Source of the DNA: Microbacterium oleivorans
GTDB taxonomy: Bacteria; Actinomycetota; Actinomycetes; Actinomycetales; Microbacteriaceae
Assembly: GCF_001691565.1 (NCBI RefSeq)
Contig: NZ_MAYO01000003.1
Location: 2,035,851-2,099,850, forward strand
Direction: 5' to 3'
DNA length: 64,000 bases
Shown: one piece after another, positions 32,915 through 40,615 of the stretch
How positions within the stretch are numbered: position 1 is the stretch's first letter
Layout: each line of letters starts with the position of its first letter
Position numbers and translations under genes: made by a program
Notes under the pieces: generated by a model
The model's database searches: none
Seen by the model: the letters and a program-made list of their open reading frames with translations, nothing else
What the model was told of the DNA's origin: nothing

Positions 32915-34456
32915 TCAGGTGTTCTGGGGGAAGCCGAGGTTGATGCCGCCGTGCTCGCCGAGGGCACGCGTGGCGGGGTCGAGCCACCGGCTGGTGATCG
33001 CCTTCTCCCGGGTGAAGAAGTCGAACCCGTGGACACCGTACGCTTTCGCGTCGCCGAACAGCGACTTCTTCCAGCCGCCGAACGAGTGGTAGGCGACGGG
33101 GACGGGGATCGGCACGTTGATGCCGATCATGCCGACCTGCACCTCGTGCTGGAACCGCCGGGCGGCGCCGCCGTCGTTGGTGAAGATCGCCGTCCCGTTG
33201 CCGAACTCGCCCGAGTTGATGAGCGCGAGGCCCTCGTCGTAGCTCTCGACGCGGACGACCGACAGGACCGGCCCGAAGATCTCCTCGGTGTAGGCCCGGG
33301 AGGTCGTCGGGACGTGGTCGAGGAGGGTCGGACCGAAGAAGAACCCGTCCTCATGACCGTCGACCGTGAACCCGCGGCCGTCGACGACGACCGTCGCGCC
33401 GTCCGCCTCGGCGATGTCGACATAGGAAGCCACCTTGTCGCGGTGGACGTCGGTGATGAGCGGGCCCATGTCGGGCTCGACGCCGTCCTGGCCCGCGCCG
33501 TTGCCGATGCGGAGCTTCGCGATCCGCTCGGTCACCTTGGCGATCAGCTCGTCGGCGACGGGCTCCACTGCCAGGACGACGCTGATCGCCATGCACCGCT
33601 CGCCCGCCGCGCCGAAGCCGGCGTTGACCGCCTGGTCGGCGACGAGGTCGAGGTCGGCGTCGGGGAGGACGAGCATGTGGTTCTTCGCGCCGCCGAGGGC
33701 CTGCACGCGCTTGCCGTTCCGCGACGCGGTCTCGTAGATGTACTGCGCGATCGGCGTCGAGCCGACGAACGAGATCGACTGCACGACCGGGCTGTGGAGC
33801 AGCCCGTCGACAGCGAGCTTGTCGCCCTGCAGGACGGTGAAGACACCGGCGGGCAGGCCCGCCTCGGCCCACAGCTCGGCGAGCCAGAGGGCGGCGGACG
33901 GGTCCTTCTCGCTGGGCTTGAGGACGACCGCGTTACCGGCCGCGATCGCGATCGGAGCGAACCACAGCGGCACCATGACGGGGAAGTTGAACGGCGAGAT
34001 GACGCCGACGACGCCGAGGGGCTGCTTGATCGAGTAGACGTCGACGCCGGTCGACGCGTTCTCGGAGTAGGCGCCCTTGATGAGGTGCGGGAACCCGGTC
34101 GCGAGCTCGACGACCTCCTGGCCGCGCAGGATCTCGCCCATGGCGTCGGAGACCACCTTGCCGTGCTCGCTCGTGATGAGCTCTGCCAGCTCGCCCTTGC
34201 GCGCATTCAGCAGCTCACGGAACGCGAAGAGCACGGTCTGGCGCTTCGCGATCGAGAACGCGGACCACAGCCGGAAGCCGGCGTCGGCCGCAGCGATCGC
34301 CTCGTCGATCTCGGCCTGATCGGCCAGAGCGACCTCGGCCTGCACCGCGCCCGTCGCCGGGTTGTAGACGGGAGCCGTCCGGCCGCTCGTCGACGCACGG
34401 TGCGAACCGCCGATCCAATGGCCGATGACGCGGGTGCGGGGGGAGGAGGTGCTCAT
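32915..34456 (-). CDS. iolA: CoA-acylating methylmalonate-semialdehyde dehydrogenase
   Basis: A 513-residue aldehyde dehydrogenase of the MmsA/IolA class that converts malonate semialdehyde, the end product of inositol breakdown, to acetyl-CoA. It shows VVGVISPFNFPVMVPLWFAP (about 146-165), FVGSTPIAQYIYE, and the nucleophile Cys in GAAGERCMAIS (about 290-300), with the E-to-N change near LGGAKNHMLVLPDAD typical of MmsA. ATG 34456 overlaps the upstream stop as ATGA. The gene precedes iolB by 39 bases. Confidence 0.92.
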   Translation of the reverse strand: MSTSSPRTRVIGHWIGGSHRASTSGRTAPVYNPATGAVQAEVALADQAEIDEAIAAADAGFRLWSAFSIAKRQTVLFAFRELLNARKGELAELITSEHGKVVSDAMGEILRGQEVVELATGFPHLIKGAYSENASTGVDVYSIKQPLGVVGVISPFNFPVMVPLWFAPIAIAAGNAVVLKPSEKDPSAALWLAELWAEAGLPAGVFTVLQGDKLAVDGLLHSPVVQSISFVGSTPIAQYIYETASRNGKRVQALGGAKNHMLVLPDADLDLVADQAVNAGFGAAGERCMAISVVLAVEPVADELIAKVTERIAKLRIGNGAGQDGVEPDMGPLITDVHRDKVASYVDIAEADGATVVVDGRGFTVDGHEDGFFFGPTLLDHVPTTSRAYTEEIFGPVLSVVRVESYDEGLALINSGEFGNGTAIFTNDGGAARRFQHEVQVGMIGINVPIPVPVAYHSFGGWKKSLFGDAKAYGVHGFDFFTREKAITSRWLDPATRALGEHGGINLGFPQNT

Positions 34457-35370
34457 GACGGGTCCTTCGCGAGGAGTGAGGAGTGGACGAGGCCGGCGGC
34501 GATGTCGACCGCCGCAGCGGTGTCGCCGTCGGGCGGGTAGAGGAGGGTCCGGCCGACCGTGAGTCCGCGGACGCCGGGAAGCGCCAGCGCATCCTGCCAC
34601 GAGGCGAACGTCTCGTCGGGGTCGTCGCCGGAGTCGCCGCCCAGGAGCAGCGTCGGCAGCGTCGTGGCCGCCATGACGCGCTCCATGTCGGGCACGACCG
34701 GGAGCTTCATCCAGGTGTACGCGCTCGATCCGCCGAGACCCGACGCGATCGCGACCGACAGGACCACGGCATCCGTCGACAGGTCGTTGACGATGCGGCC
34801 GTCGCGCCACGTGCTCATGAACGGCTCCAGCATGATCGGGATGCCGGCGCCCGCCGCCGCGGTCACGGCATGCGCCGTCGCCTCGAGGGTCGCCGCCGTC
34901 GCCGGGTCGCCCAGGTTGATGCGGACGAGCGCCTTCGCGAAGTCGAGGTTCGCCGAGATCATGGATTTCACGTCGTAGGCGCCGTAGCGGTCGTCCATCT
35001 CGAACGAGGCGCCGCGCAGGCCGCCGCGGTTCATCGACCCGACGACGATCTTGCCGTCGAGCAGGCCCAGGGCGGCGAGATCGTCGATGATGTCGGGCGT
35101 GCCGAGGACGCCGTCGACACCGGGGCGGCTGAGCGCGATGGCGAGGCGCTCGATCAGCTCGTAGCGGTCGGCCATGGCCGTGGCATCCGACCCGACCGCC
35201 AGTGCACCGCGGGCCGGGTGATCCGCGGCGACGATGAACAGGCGACCGTCGCCGGAATCGAGGTGTCTGCGGGTGCGCGTCGCGACGGCGTGACGGATCG
35301 CCTCGGGGTCGAAGGCCCGCAGCTCACGCAGACGCGCGAAGGCGGCCTCGCTGATGACTCGGTCGCTCAT
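34453..35370 (-). CDS. Cgl0159-like (beta/alpha)8 protein, probable deoxy-keto-gluconate-phosphate aldolase
   Basis: A 305-residue TIM-barrel protein of the group named Cgl0159 after the corynebacterial iol cluster. Seen are FIVAADHPARGAL (about 45-57), VVGSMNRGGLRG and the barrel end LLLGGDSGDDP. Because no other aldolase is present between iolC and iolA, it most likely takes the role of IolJ: splitting 2-deoxy-5-keto-6-phosphogluconate to dihydroxyacetone phosphate and malonate semialdehyde. This is inferred from position and fold. It overlaps both neighbours by four bases (ATGA). Confidence 0.78.
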   Translation of the reverse strand: MSDRVISEAAFARLRELRAFDPEAIRHAVATRTRRHLDSGDGRLFIVAADHPARGALAVGSDATAMADRYELIERLAIALSRPGVDGVLGTPDIIDDLAALGLLDGKIVVGSMNRGGLRGASFEMDDRYGAYDVKSMISANLDFAKALVRINLGDPATAATLEATAHAVTAAAGAGIPIMLEPFMSTWRDGRIVNDLSTDAVVLSVAIASGLGGSSAYTWMKLPVVPDMERVMAATTLPTLLLGGDSGDDPDETFASWQDALALPGVRGLTVGRTLLYPPDGDTAAAVDIAAGLVHSSLLAKDPS

Positions 35371-36329
35371 GCCGCGCTCCCCGCACTCAGGATCGCCTCG
35401 ACCTCGTCGGCCGTCGGCATCGCCGTCGAACATTCCAACCGCGACGCGACGATGGCGCCGGCCGCGTTCGCGAAGCGCAGGATCCGCTCCAGGTCCCAGC
35501 CGAGCAGCAGGCCGTGGCACAGAGCGCCGCCGAACGCGTCGCCCGCACCGAGCCCGTTGACCACGTCGACAGGGTGCGGGGGTGCGACGACGGTCTCGTC
35601 ACGGGTCTTCGCGAGCACGCCCTCGGGCCCCTGCTTCACGATCGCGAGCTCGACACCGCGCTCGAGCAGGGCGTCGGCGGCCCGCATCGGGTCGGTCTCG
35701 CCGACGGCGACCTCGCACTCCTCGCGGTTGCCCACGGCGACCGTCACGTGCTCGAGGGCGGCGGACACCTGCGCACTCGCTTCGGCCGGGTCGGGCCAGA
35801 ACATGGGCCGGTAGTCGAGGTCGAGGATCGTGTGACGGGCGCGGCCGCGGCGACGCAGGGCGTCGAGGTGGGTGGACCGGCTGGGCTCCTGGCTGAGCCC
35901 GGTGACGGTGAGCCAGAAGATGGATGCCTCGGCCAGCACGTCGCCCGGCAGCTGGTCCGGCGTCACCTCGAGGTCGGGAGCCTTCGGCTCGCGGTAGAAG
36001 TACAGCGGGAAGTCGTCGGGCGGGAAGATCTCGCAGACGGTCAGCGGCGTCTTGTACGTGGGGTCGACCGCGACGAGAGCGGGATCGACCGAGAGGCGGT
36101 CGAGTTCGGCGCGGAGGTATCGGCCGAACGGGTCGTCGCCGACACGGGAGACGAGCGACACGTCATGTCCGTAGCGGGCAGCCGCGACGGCGACGTTCGC
36201 GGCGCTGCCGCCGAGGAATTTGCCGAAGGACGAGACCTCTTCGAGTCCCACACCGATCTGCAGCGGGTAGATGTCGACGCCGAGACGTCCGAGCGACAGG
36301 ACCTCCGGGGCAGCGGCGCGAGAGGTCAT
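35367..36329 (-). CDS. iolC: 5-dehydro-2-deoxygluconokinase
   Basis: A 320-residue PfkB/ribokinase-type sugar kinase that phosphorylates 2-deoxy-5-keto-gluconate. The N-terminal pattern GKFLGGSAANVAVAAARYG (about 34-52) and the C-terminal VVNGLGAGDAFGGALC (about 255-270), with the catalytic Asp, are both intact. It is the first gene of the iol operon. ATG 36329 follows GCAGG; the longer open frame runs into the operator region and is rejected. It is divergent from a GntR-type regulator. Confidence 0.92.
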   Translation of the reverse strand: MTSRAAAPEVLSLGRLGVDIYPLQIGVGLEEVSSFGKFLGGSAANVAVAAARYGHDVSLVSRVGDDPFGRYLRAELDRLSVDPALVAVDPTYKTPLTVCEIFPPDDFPLYFYREPKAPDLEVTPDQLPGDVLAEASIFWLTVTGLSQEPSRSTHLDALRRRGRARHTILDLDYRPMFWPDPAEASAQVSAALEHVTVAVGNREECEVAVGETDPMRAADALLERGVELAIVKQGPEGVLAKTRDETVVAPPHPVDVVNGLGAGDAFGGALCHGLLLGWDLERILRFANAAGAIVASRLECSTAMPTADEVEAILSAGSAA

Positions 36330-36360
36330 CCTGCGGTCGTGTTTCGAGGCGCGAACATGT

Positions 36361-36433
36361 CCTAACAATATCACATGGATAAATCCGGGGTCCAGGTGTG
36401 ATGTGCCGTTAGCCTGACACGTGATGTTGTCGG
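36361..36433. promoter_or_regulatory. Divergent iol promoter region with GTGATRT boxes
   Basis: CCTAACAATATCACATGG (36361-36378) read on the minus strand resembles CACGTGATGTTGTCGG (36418-36433) at about 13 of 16 positions, in opposite orientation; a third GTGATGT lies between at 36398-36404. This 152-base gap between iolC and the GntR gene is the likely binding region for that regulator. Confidence 0.5.
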
Positions 36434-36481
36434 TACAAATGCCGATGACACCCGATATCCATGACAAGGAGTGTGAGGGCT

Positions 36482-37243
36482 GTGGTCGACGCCGACACCT
36501 ACTGGCCCGCGGAACTCTTCGCCGACCTGGACCGAACCGGCCCCGTACCGCTGTACTTCCAGGTCTCCAGCCGGCTCGAAGCCGCCATCCACTCCGGCGC
36601 GATCCCCGCCGGCGGCCGCCTGGAGAACGAGATCGCGATCGGCCAGCGCCTCGGCCTCTCCCGCCCCACGATCCGCCGCGCGATCCAGGAGCTCGTAGAC
36701 AAGGGACTGCTCGTCCGGCGCCGGGGCATCGGCACGCAGGTCGTGCAGGGTCAGGTGACGCGAGCGGTCGAACTCACGAGCCTCTACGAGGACCTGAGGA
36801 ACTCCTCGCACGTTCCCGCGACCCGCGTCCTGGGTCACGAGGTGGTGCCCGCCTCCGAGGTGGTCGCGCAGAGCCTGGGACTGAGCGTCGGCGACGACGT
36901 CGTCTTCGTGCGGCGCCAGCGCAGCACCGACGGCGTCCCGGTCGCGGTGCTCGAGAACTACCTGCCGCCCGAATTCGCCGACATCACCCGAGAACAGCTC
37001 GAAGCGCACGGGCTGTACGAGATCCTCCGCGCCCGCGGCGTGACGATCCGCGTCGCCAAGCAGAAGATCGGCGCGCGCAGCGCGACGGGCGACGAGGGCG
37101 ACCTGCTCGACATCGAGTCCGACGGCCCGGTGCTGACGATGGAGCGCGTCGCGTTCGACGACTCCGGCCGCGCGTTCGAGTACGGGCACCACTGCTACCG
37201 CCCCGACCTCTACAGCTTCGAGACGACGCTCGTCGCCAAGTAG
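36482..37243 (+). CDS. GntR family regulator (HutC/UTRA type), probable inositol regulator
   Basis: A 253-residue regulator. The winged helix (about residues 15-85) contains NEIAIGQRLGLSRPTIRRAI and GLLVRRRGIGTQV; the C-terminal 160 residues are a UTRA ligand domain (VPVAVLENYLPPEF, FEYGHHCYRPDLYSF). GTG 36482 is preferred because AAGGAG (36466-36471) lies 10 bases upstream; an in-frame ATG at 36461 would include that site. Its divergent position beside iolC and the boxes in the gap indicate control of the iol operon, as for IolR-type GntR proteins of other actinobacteria. Confidence 0.88.
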   Translation: MVDADTYWPAELFADLDRTGPVPLYFQVSSRLEAAIHSGAIPAGGRLENEIAIGQRLGLSRPTIRRAIQELVDKGLLVRRRGIGTQVVQGQVTRAVELTSLYEDLRNSSHVPATRVLGHEVVPASEVVAQSLGLSVGDDVVFVRRQRSTDGVPVAVLENYLPPEFADITREQLEAHGLYEILRARGVTIRVAKQKIGARSATGDEGDLLDIESDGPVLTMERVAFDDSGRAFEYGHHCYRPDLYSFETTLVAK

Positions 37244-37271
37244 GCACGCCCCGCCCCGCGCCTGACGCAGC

Positions 37272-37328
37272 CGAGGTCCCGATCGGGCCGGGAAACGTCG
37301 CATCGTTTCCGGCTCGATCGGGACCTCG
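37272..37328. repeat. 57-bp hairpin repeat, copy 2 (possible bidirectional terminator)
   Basis: CGAGGTCCCGATCGGGCCGG (37272-37291, arm continuing to 37297) pairs with 37304-37328 at all but one position plus a one-base bulge; the loop is TCGCAT. It lies between the convergent GntR and acyl-CoA dehydrogenase genes. The left arm matches copy 1 at 28.02 kb except for one base. Confidence 0.8.
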
Positions 37329-37338
37329 CGTGTCCGGG

Positions 37339-38502
37339 TCAGCGCTTGCCGGCGATCCGGCGCGACACGATGTCGCGCATGATCTCGTTCGTCCCGCCGT
37401 AGATGCGGTGCACGCGGGCGTCGAGGAAGGCGCGGGCGATCGGGTACTCCATGATGTAGCCGTAGCCGCCGTGCAGCTGGACGCAGGCGTCGAGCACCTC
37501 CCACTCGCGCTCGGTCGCCCAGAACTTGACCTGGGCGGCATCCTCGGCCGACAGCTTGTTCTCGCCGTAGAGCGCGATCGCGCGGTCGATGTAGGCCCAC
37601 ATGACGTCGACCGTCGTGACGAGGTCGGCCATGGCGAAGCGCGTGTTCTGGAAGTCGATGATCCGCTGGCCGAATGCCTCGCGGTCTTTCGTGTAGGCGA
37701 TCGTCCATTCGACACCCGCCTGCGCGGCGGCCGCACCGGCGACACCGATCGACAGGCGCTCGAGCGGCAGGTTCATCATCAGCTGGACGAAGCCCTTGCC
37801 CTCCTCACCGCCGATGAGGTTCGCGTCGGGGACGAAGACGTCGGTGAAGCTGAGCTCGGCGGTGTCGTGCCCCTGGAAGCCCATCTTGTGCAGCTTCTTG
37901 CCGTGGTCGAACCCGGCCATGTCGGACTCGAGCAGCAGCAGCGAGAACGCGTCGGGCCGGTTGCCCTCCCCCGTCTTCACGAAGACGACGAAGATGTCGG
38001 CCGTCGTGCCCGACGAGATGAACGTCTTCGCGCCGTTGACGATGTACCCGCCGTCGGTCTTCTTCGCGGTCGTCGAGATGCCGCGGAGGTCCGACCCCGC
38101 GCCGGGCTCGGTCATGGCCAGCGCGCCGAGGACCTCGCCGGTCGCCATCCGAGGGAGCCACTTCTCCTTCTGCTCCTGCGTTCCCATGTGCACGAGGTAC
38201 GGGACGGCGAGGTCGTCCTGGATGCCGAAAGCGCCGGCGAGCGAGCCCGCACCGGCGCGGATGATCTCCTCGTTGACGACCGTCCGGAAGCGATAGTCCT
38301 GCAGCATGCCCGCGCCGCCGAACTCCTCGGGAACGCTCAGGCCGATGACGCCGGCCTCACCCGCCGCGAGCATCGTCGCGCGGTCGATCTCACCCGCGGC
38401 ATCCCACTGTTCGCGCTTCTCGTTCGTGACGTAGCGCTTGACGAACTCCTTGACGACGTCGCGGAACGCTTCGTGGTCCTCGTCGTAGATGTTCCGCTCC
38501 AT
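37339..38502 (-). CDS. Acyl-CoA dehydrogenase, long-chain (LCAD)-like
   Basis: A 387-residue FAD enzyme that desaturates acyl-CoA. The substrate/FAD motif is GALAMTEPGAGSDLRGI (about 128-144), then the C-terminal VQLHGGYGYIMEYPIARAF and HRIYGGTNEIM. In medium- and short-chain enzymes the last motif carries the catalytic Glu (YEGT); here it is Gly, and a Glu is found in NLPLERLSI (about 247), as in LCAD. A long or branched substrate is likely. ATG 38502 is chosen since the longer open frame is antisense to the AraC gene. No electron-transfer partner is nearby. Confidence 0.87.
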   Translation of the reverse strand: MERNIYDEDHEAFRDVVKEFVKRYVTNEKREQWDAAGEIDRATMLAAGEAGVIGLSVPEEFGGAGMLQDYRFRTVVNEEIIRAGAGSLAGAFGIQDDLAVPYLVHMGTQEQKEKWLPRMATGEVLGALAMTEPGAGSDLRGISTTAKKTDGGYIVNGAKTFISSGTTADIFVVFVKTGEGNRPDAFSLLLLESDMAGFDHGKKLHKMGFQGHDTAELSFTDVFVPDANLIGGEEGKGFVQLMMNLPLERLSIGVAGAAAAQAGVEWTIAYTKDREAFGQRIIDFQNTRFAMADLVTTVDVMWAYIDRAIALYGENKLSAEDAAQVKFWATEREWEVLDACVQLHGGYGYIMEYPIARAFLDARVHRIYGGTNEIMRDIVSRRIAGKR

Positions 38503-38697
38503 GCGCGGACCCCCCTTCGTGTCGCGCGACGCTGCGCTCGTGGGCGGCGTCGCCGGCATCCACTGTACGCGCCCCGTGGGATTGAATGCCAGGGTGAGCG
38601 CGACTGAGTGCCGCGGCGCGGCATCCGATCGTTCCGGTCCGCAGAAGTCGGGCGTGACCCGGGCGCGAAGATGAGAGTGGATGCCGGAGGAGGAACC

Positions 38698-39561
38698 GTG
38701 ATCAGCGCACTGACCCGCGTCGTCGAGCACATCGAGGCGCATCTCGGCGACGAGCTCGACATCGGCGCCGTGGCCCACGAGCACGGCACGACCGAGTACC
38801 ACCTGCGTCGGATGTTCTCGTCGCTCGCCGGGATGCCGCTGTCGGAGTACGTCCGGCGTCGGCGGATGACGGTCGCGGCGAGCGACCTCGTCGGGTCCGA
38901 GGACCTGCTGACGATCGCGGTGCGCTATGGCTACGGCTCGACCGAGGCGTTCGCCCGCGCGTTCCAGGCCGTGCACTGCGCCCCGCCGTCTGCCGTGAGG
39001 CGAGACGGCGGCCCCCTCCGCACACAACCGCAGCTCAGGTTCCGCCTGACCGTAGAAGGGAGCAGCCCCATGGACACCCGTATCGTCGACCACCCCGCTT
39101 TCCGCCTCATCGGGCACGCCGCACGCGTGCCACTGATCCACCGCGGGGCGAACCCCGCCATCCAGGCGCACATCGCGTCGCTGCCACCCGCCGAACACGC
39201 TCGCTTGAAGGGGCTGAGCGATACCGAGCCCGCCGGGCTGCTGCAGGTGAGCGACGGCGTCGACCCCGACTATGCGGAGGGGACCGAGCTGACGTATCTG
39301 CACGGGGTCGCGCGCGCCGCGGAAAGCTCCGTGCCGCCGGATCTCGACGTCATCGAGGTCCCCGCGGGCACCTGGGCGGTGTTCCGCTCGAGCGGGGCAT
39401 ACCCCGATGCGCTGCAGACGGTGTGGGCGGCGACGGCGACAGACTGGTTCCCGGCGAACCCGTGGCGGCTGCGCCCCGGGCCGTCGATCGTCTCGGTGCT
39501 CGAACGTGCCGATGACTTCTCGACGGCGACGTGCGAACTGTGGCTGCCGGTGGAGCGGTAG
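38698..39561 (+). CDS. AraC family regulator with GyrI-like effector domain
   Basis: A 287-residue protein: an N-terminal double helix-turn-helix (residues about 5-105; GTTEYHLRRMFSSLAGMPLS, AVRYGYGSTEAFARAFQ) followed by a GyrI-like small-molecule-binding domain (about 125-285; VIEVPAGTWAVF, YPDALQTVWAA). This N-HTH arrangement is like Rob/SoxS-type drug-responsive activators. GTG 38698 has GGAGGAGG upstream. It is divergent from the acyl-CoA dehydrogenase (195-base gap with no obvious dyad) and convergent on the VanY-type gene. Confidence 0.87.
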   Translation: MISALTRVVEHIEAHLGDELDIGAVAHEHGTTEYHLRRMFSSLAGMPLSEYVRRRRMTVAASDLVGSEDLLTIAVRYGYGSTEAFARAFQAVHCAPPSAVRRDGGPLRTQPQLRFRLTVEGSSPMDTRIVDHPAFRLIGHAARVPLIHRGANPAIQAHIASLPPAEHARLKGLSDTEPAGLLQVSDGVDPDYAEGTELTYLHGVARAAESSVPPDLDVIEVPAGTWAVFRSSGAYPDALQTVWAATATDWFPANPWRLRPGPSIVSVLERADDFSTATCELWLPVER

Positions 39562-39563
39562 CC

Positions 39564-40520
39564 TCAGCCGTAGTCAGGCGCCGGCTCGAGGCTGAAGAAC
39601 TCCTCGAGCGTGTGGAAGCCGCCGTCGGCGTACGCGGCGGCGAGTTCGCGGCCGACGAAACGCAGGTGCCACGGTTCGGCGGAGTATCCCGTGGTGGCGG
39701 TGTGCCCCTCCTCATAGCGGACGATGAAGCCGTACCGCCAGGCGTTCGCGACGATCCACTCGGACTGCGGGGTGCCGCCGAAGCCATCGTGGTCGCCGCA
39801 TCCGGAATCGCACGCGACCACGTCGACCGCGAGTCCGGTCTGGTGCTCGCTGTGGCCGGGGCGGGCGCTGCGGAGGTCGGCCGCGGCCTTGCCCCGGTTG
39901 GCGACATGGCGGTTGTAGGTCTCGACCTGGAAGTCATAGGGGCGGAAGCCGCTGCTGACACCGATCGTGCCGGCGCCGGCGGCGCGAACGTCCGCCGAGA
40001 GCTCGTCGAGCGCGGCGGCGGTCTGGTCGAGCAGCCACCCGCCCGCGACGATGCGCGTGCTCTGCGGTCGCGCCTGCGGCGTGGGCCAGTGATCGATCGG
40101 TTCGAGCGCGTGGCGCTTGTTCGCAACGACCCAGATGCGACCCGCCTCGTGGAGATCGACGCAGGGCGCCTCGCCCGCGGCGACGGCAGCTCGGAACGGC
40201 TCGCCACCCCCGAAGGCGGCGATCACGTTGGCGTCGGAACCCTCCGCGAGCGCCGAGACCACGGCATCCGTCTCGCAGATCGGCCGGGTCGCTTCTGCGG
40301 GGTCGGCGGCAGGCGGGGAGGACACGGCAACGGGTGACGACGCGGCCGGAACGGGATCGGATGCCGGGTCTGCGACGGCGTCGTCGGGCGCGATCGCCCG
40401 GGAGACGACCACGACGAGCGTGACGATCAGGGCGGTGGTGAGCGTCAGGAGCACGAGCGCTCGGCGCTGACGGCGCCTGCGGAGCACCTGCCGCCGGGCG
40501 GCGCTCCTCGTCTCAGACAC
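39564..40520 (-). CDS. D-alanyl-D-alanine carboxypeptidase, VanY family (M15B)
   Basis: A 318-residue membrane-anchored peptidase. Residues 4-17 are Arg-rich, 20-43 form one membrane anchor, then a 35-residue Ala/Ser/Pro linker. The catalytic domain carries all zinc and catalytic motifs: SSGFRPYDFQ, HSEHQTGLAVDV (two zinc ligands) and EPWHLRFVG (third ligand with the base Glu). It trims the terminal D-Ala of peptidoglycan stems outside the membrane. GTG 40520 is preferred over ATG 40541: GAGACT lies six bases upstream of it, a leaderless -10, and no ribosome site serves the ATG. Confidence 0.88.
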   Translation of the reverse strand: MSETRSAARRQVLRRRRQRRALVLLTLTTALIVTLVVVVSRAIAPDDAVADPASDPVPAASSPVAVSSPPAADPAEATRPICETDAVVSALAEGSDANVIAAFGGGEPFRAAVAAGEAPCVDLHEAGRIWVVANKRHALEPIDHWPTPQARPQSTRIVAGGWLLDQTAAALDELSADVRAAGAGTIGVSSGFRPYDFQVETYNRHVANRGKAAADLRSARPGHSEHQTGLAVDVVACDSGCGDHDGFGGTPQSEWIVANAWRYGFIVRYEEGHTATTGYSAEPWHLRFVGRELAAAYADGGFHTLEEFFSLEPAPDYG

Positions 40521-40580
40521 CTGCCCAGTCTCGCAGTCCATCTCTCGCGTTCCCGGTGTTCGACCACTCCGCGTGTGTCG

Positions 40581-40609
40581 TTGACAGTATTTCGAAGATG
40601 TGTTCGAAT
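40581..40609 (+). promoter_or_regulatory. Promoter with LexA-type SOS box
   Basis: TTGACA (40581-40586), 17 bases, then TCGAAT (40604-40609) and six bases to the ATG. Between -35 and -10 lies TCGAAG-ATGT-GTTCGA (40592-40607), one mismatch from the actinobacterial SOS box TCGAAC-N4-GTTCGA. LexA binding would cover the -10. Confidence 0.75.
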
Positions 40610-40615
40610 GTGGAG

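Noticed and set aside
40520-40541. ATG 40541 as the start of the VanY-type peptidase
   Set aside because: The only purine-rich stretch is three bases away, too close, whereas GTG 40520 stands six bases after a -10-like hexamer.
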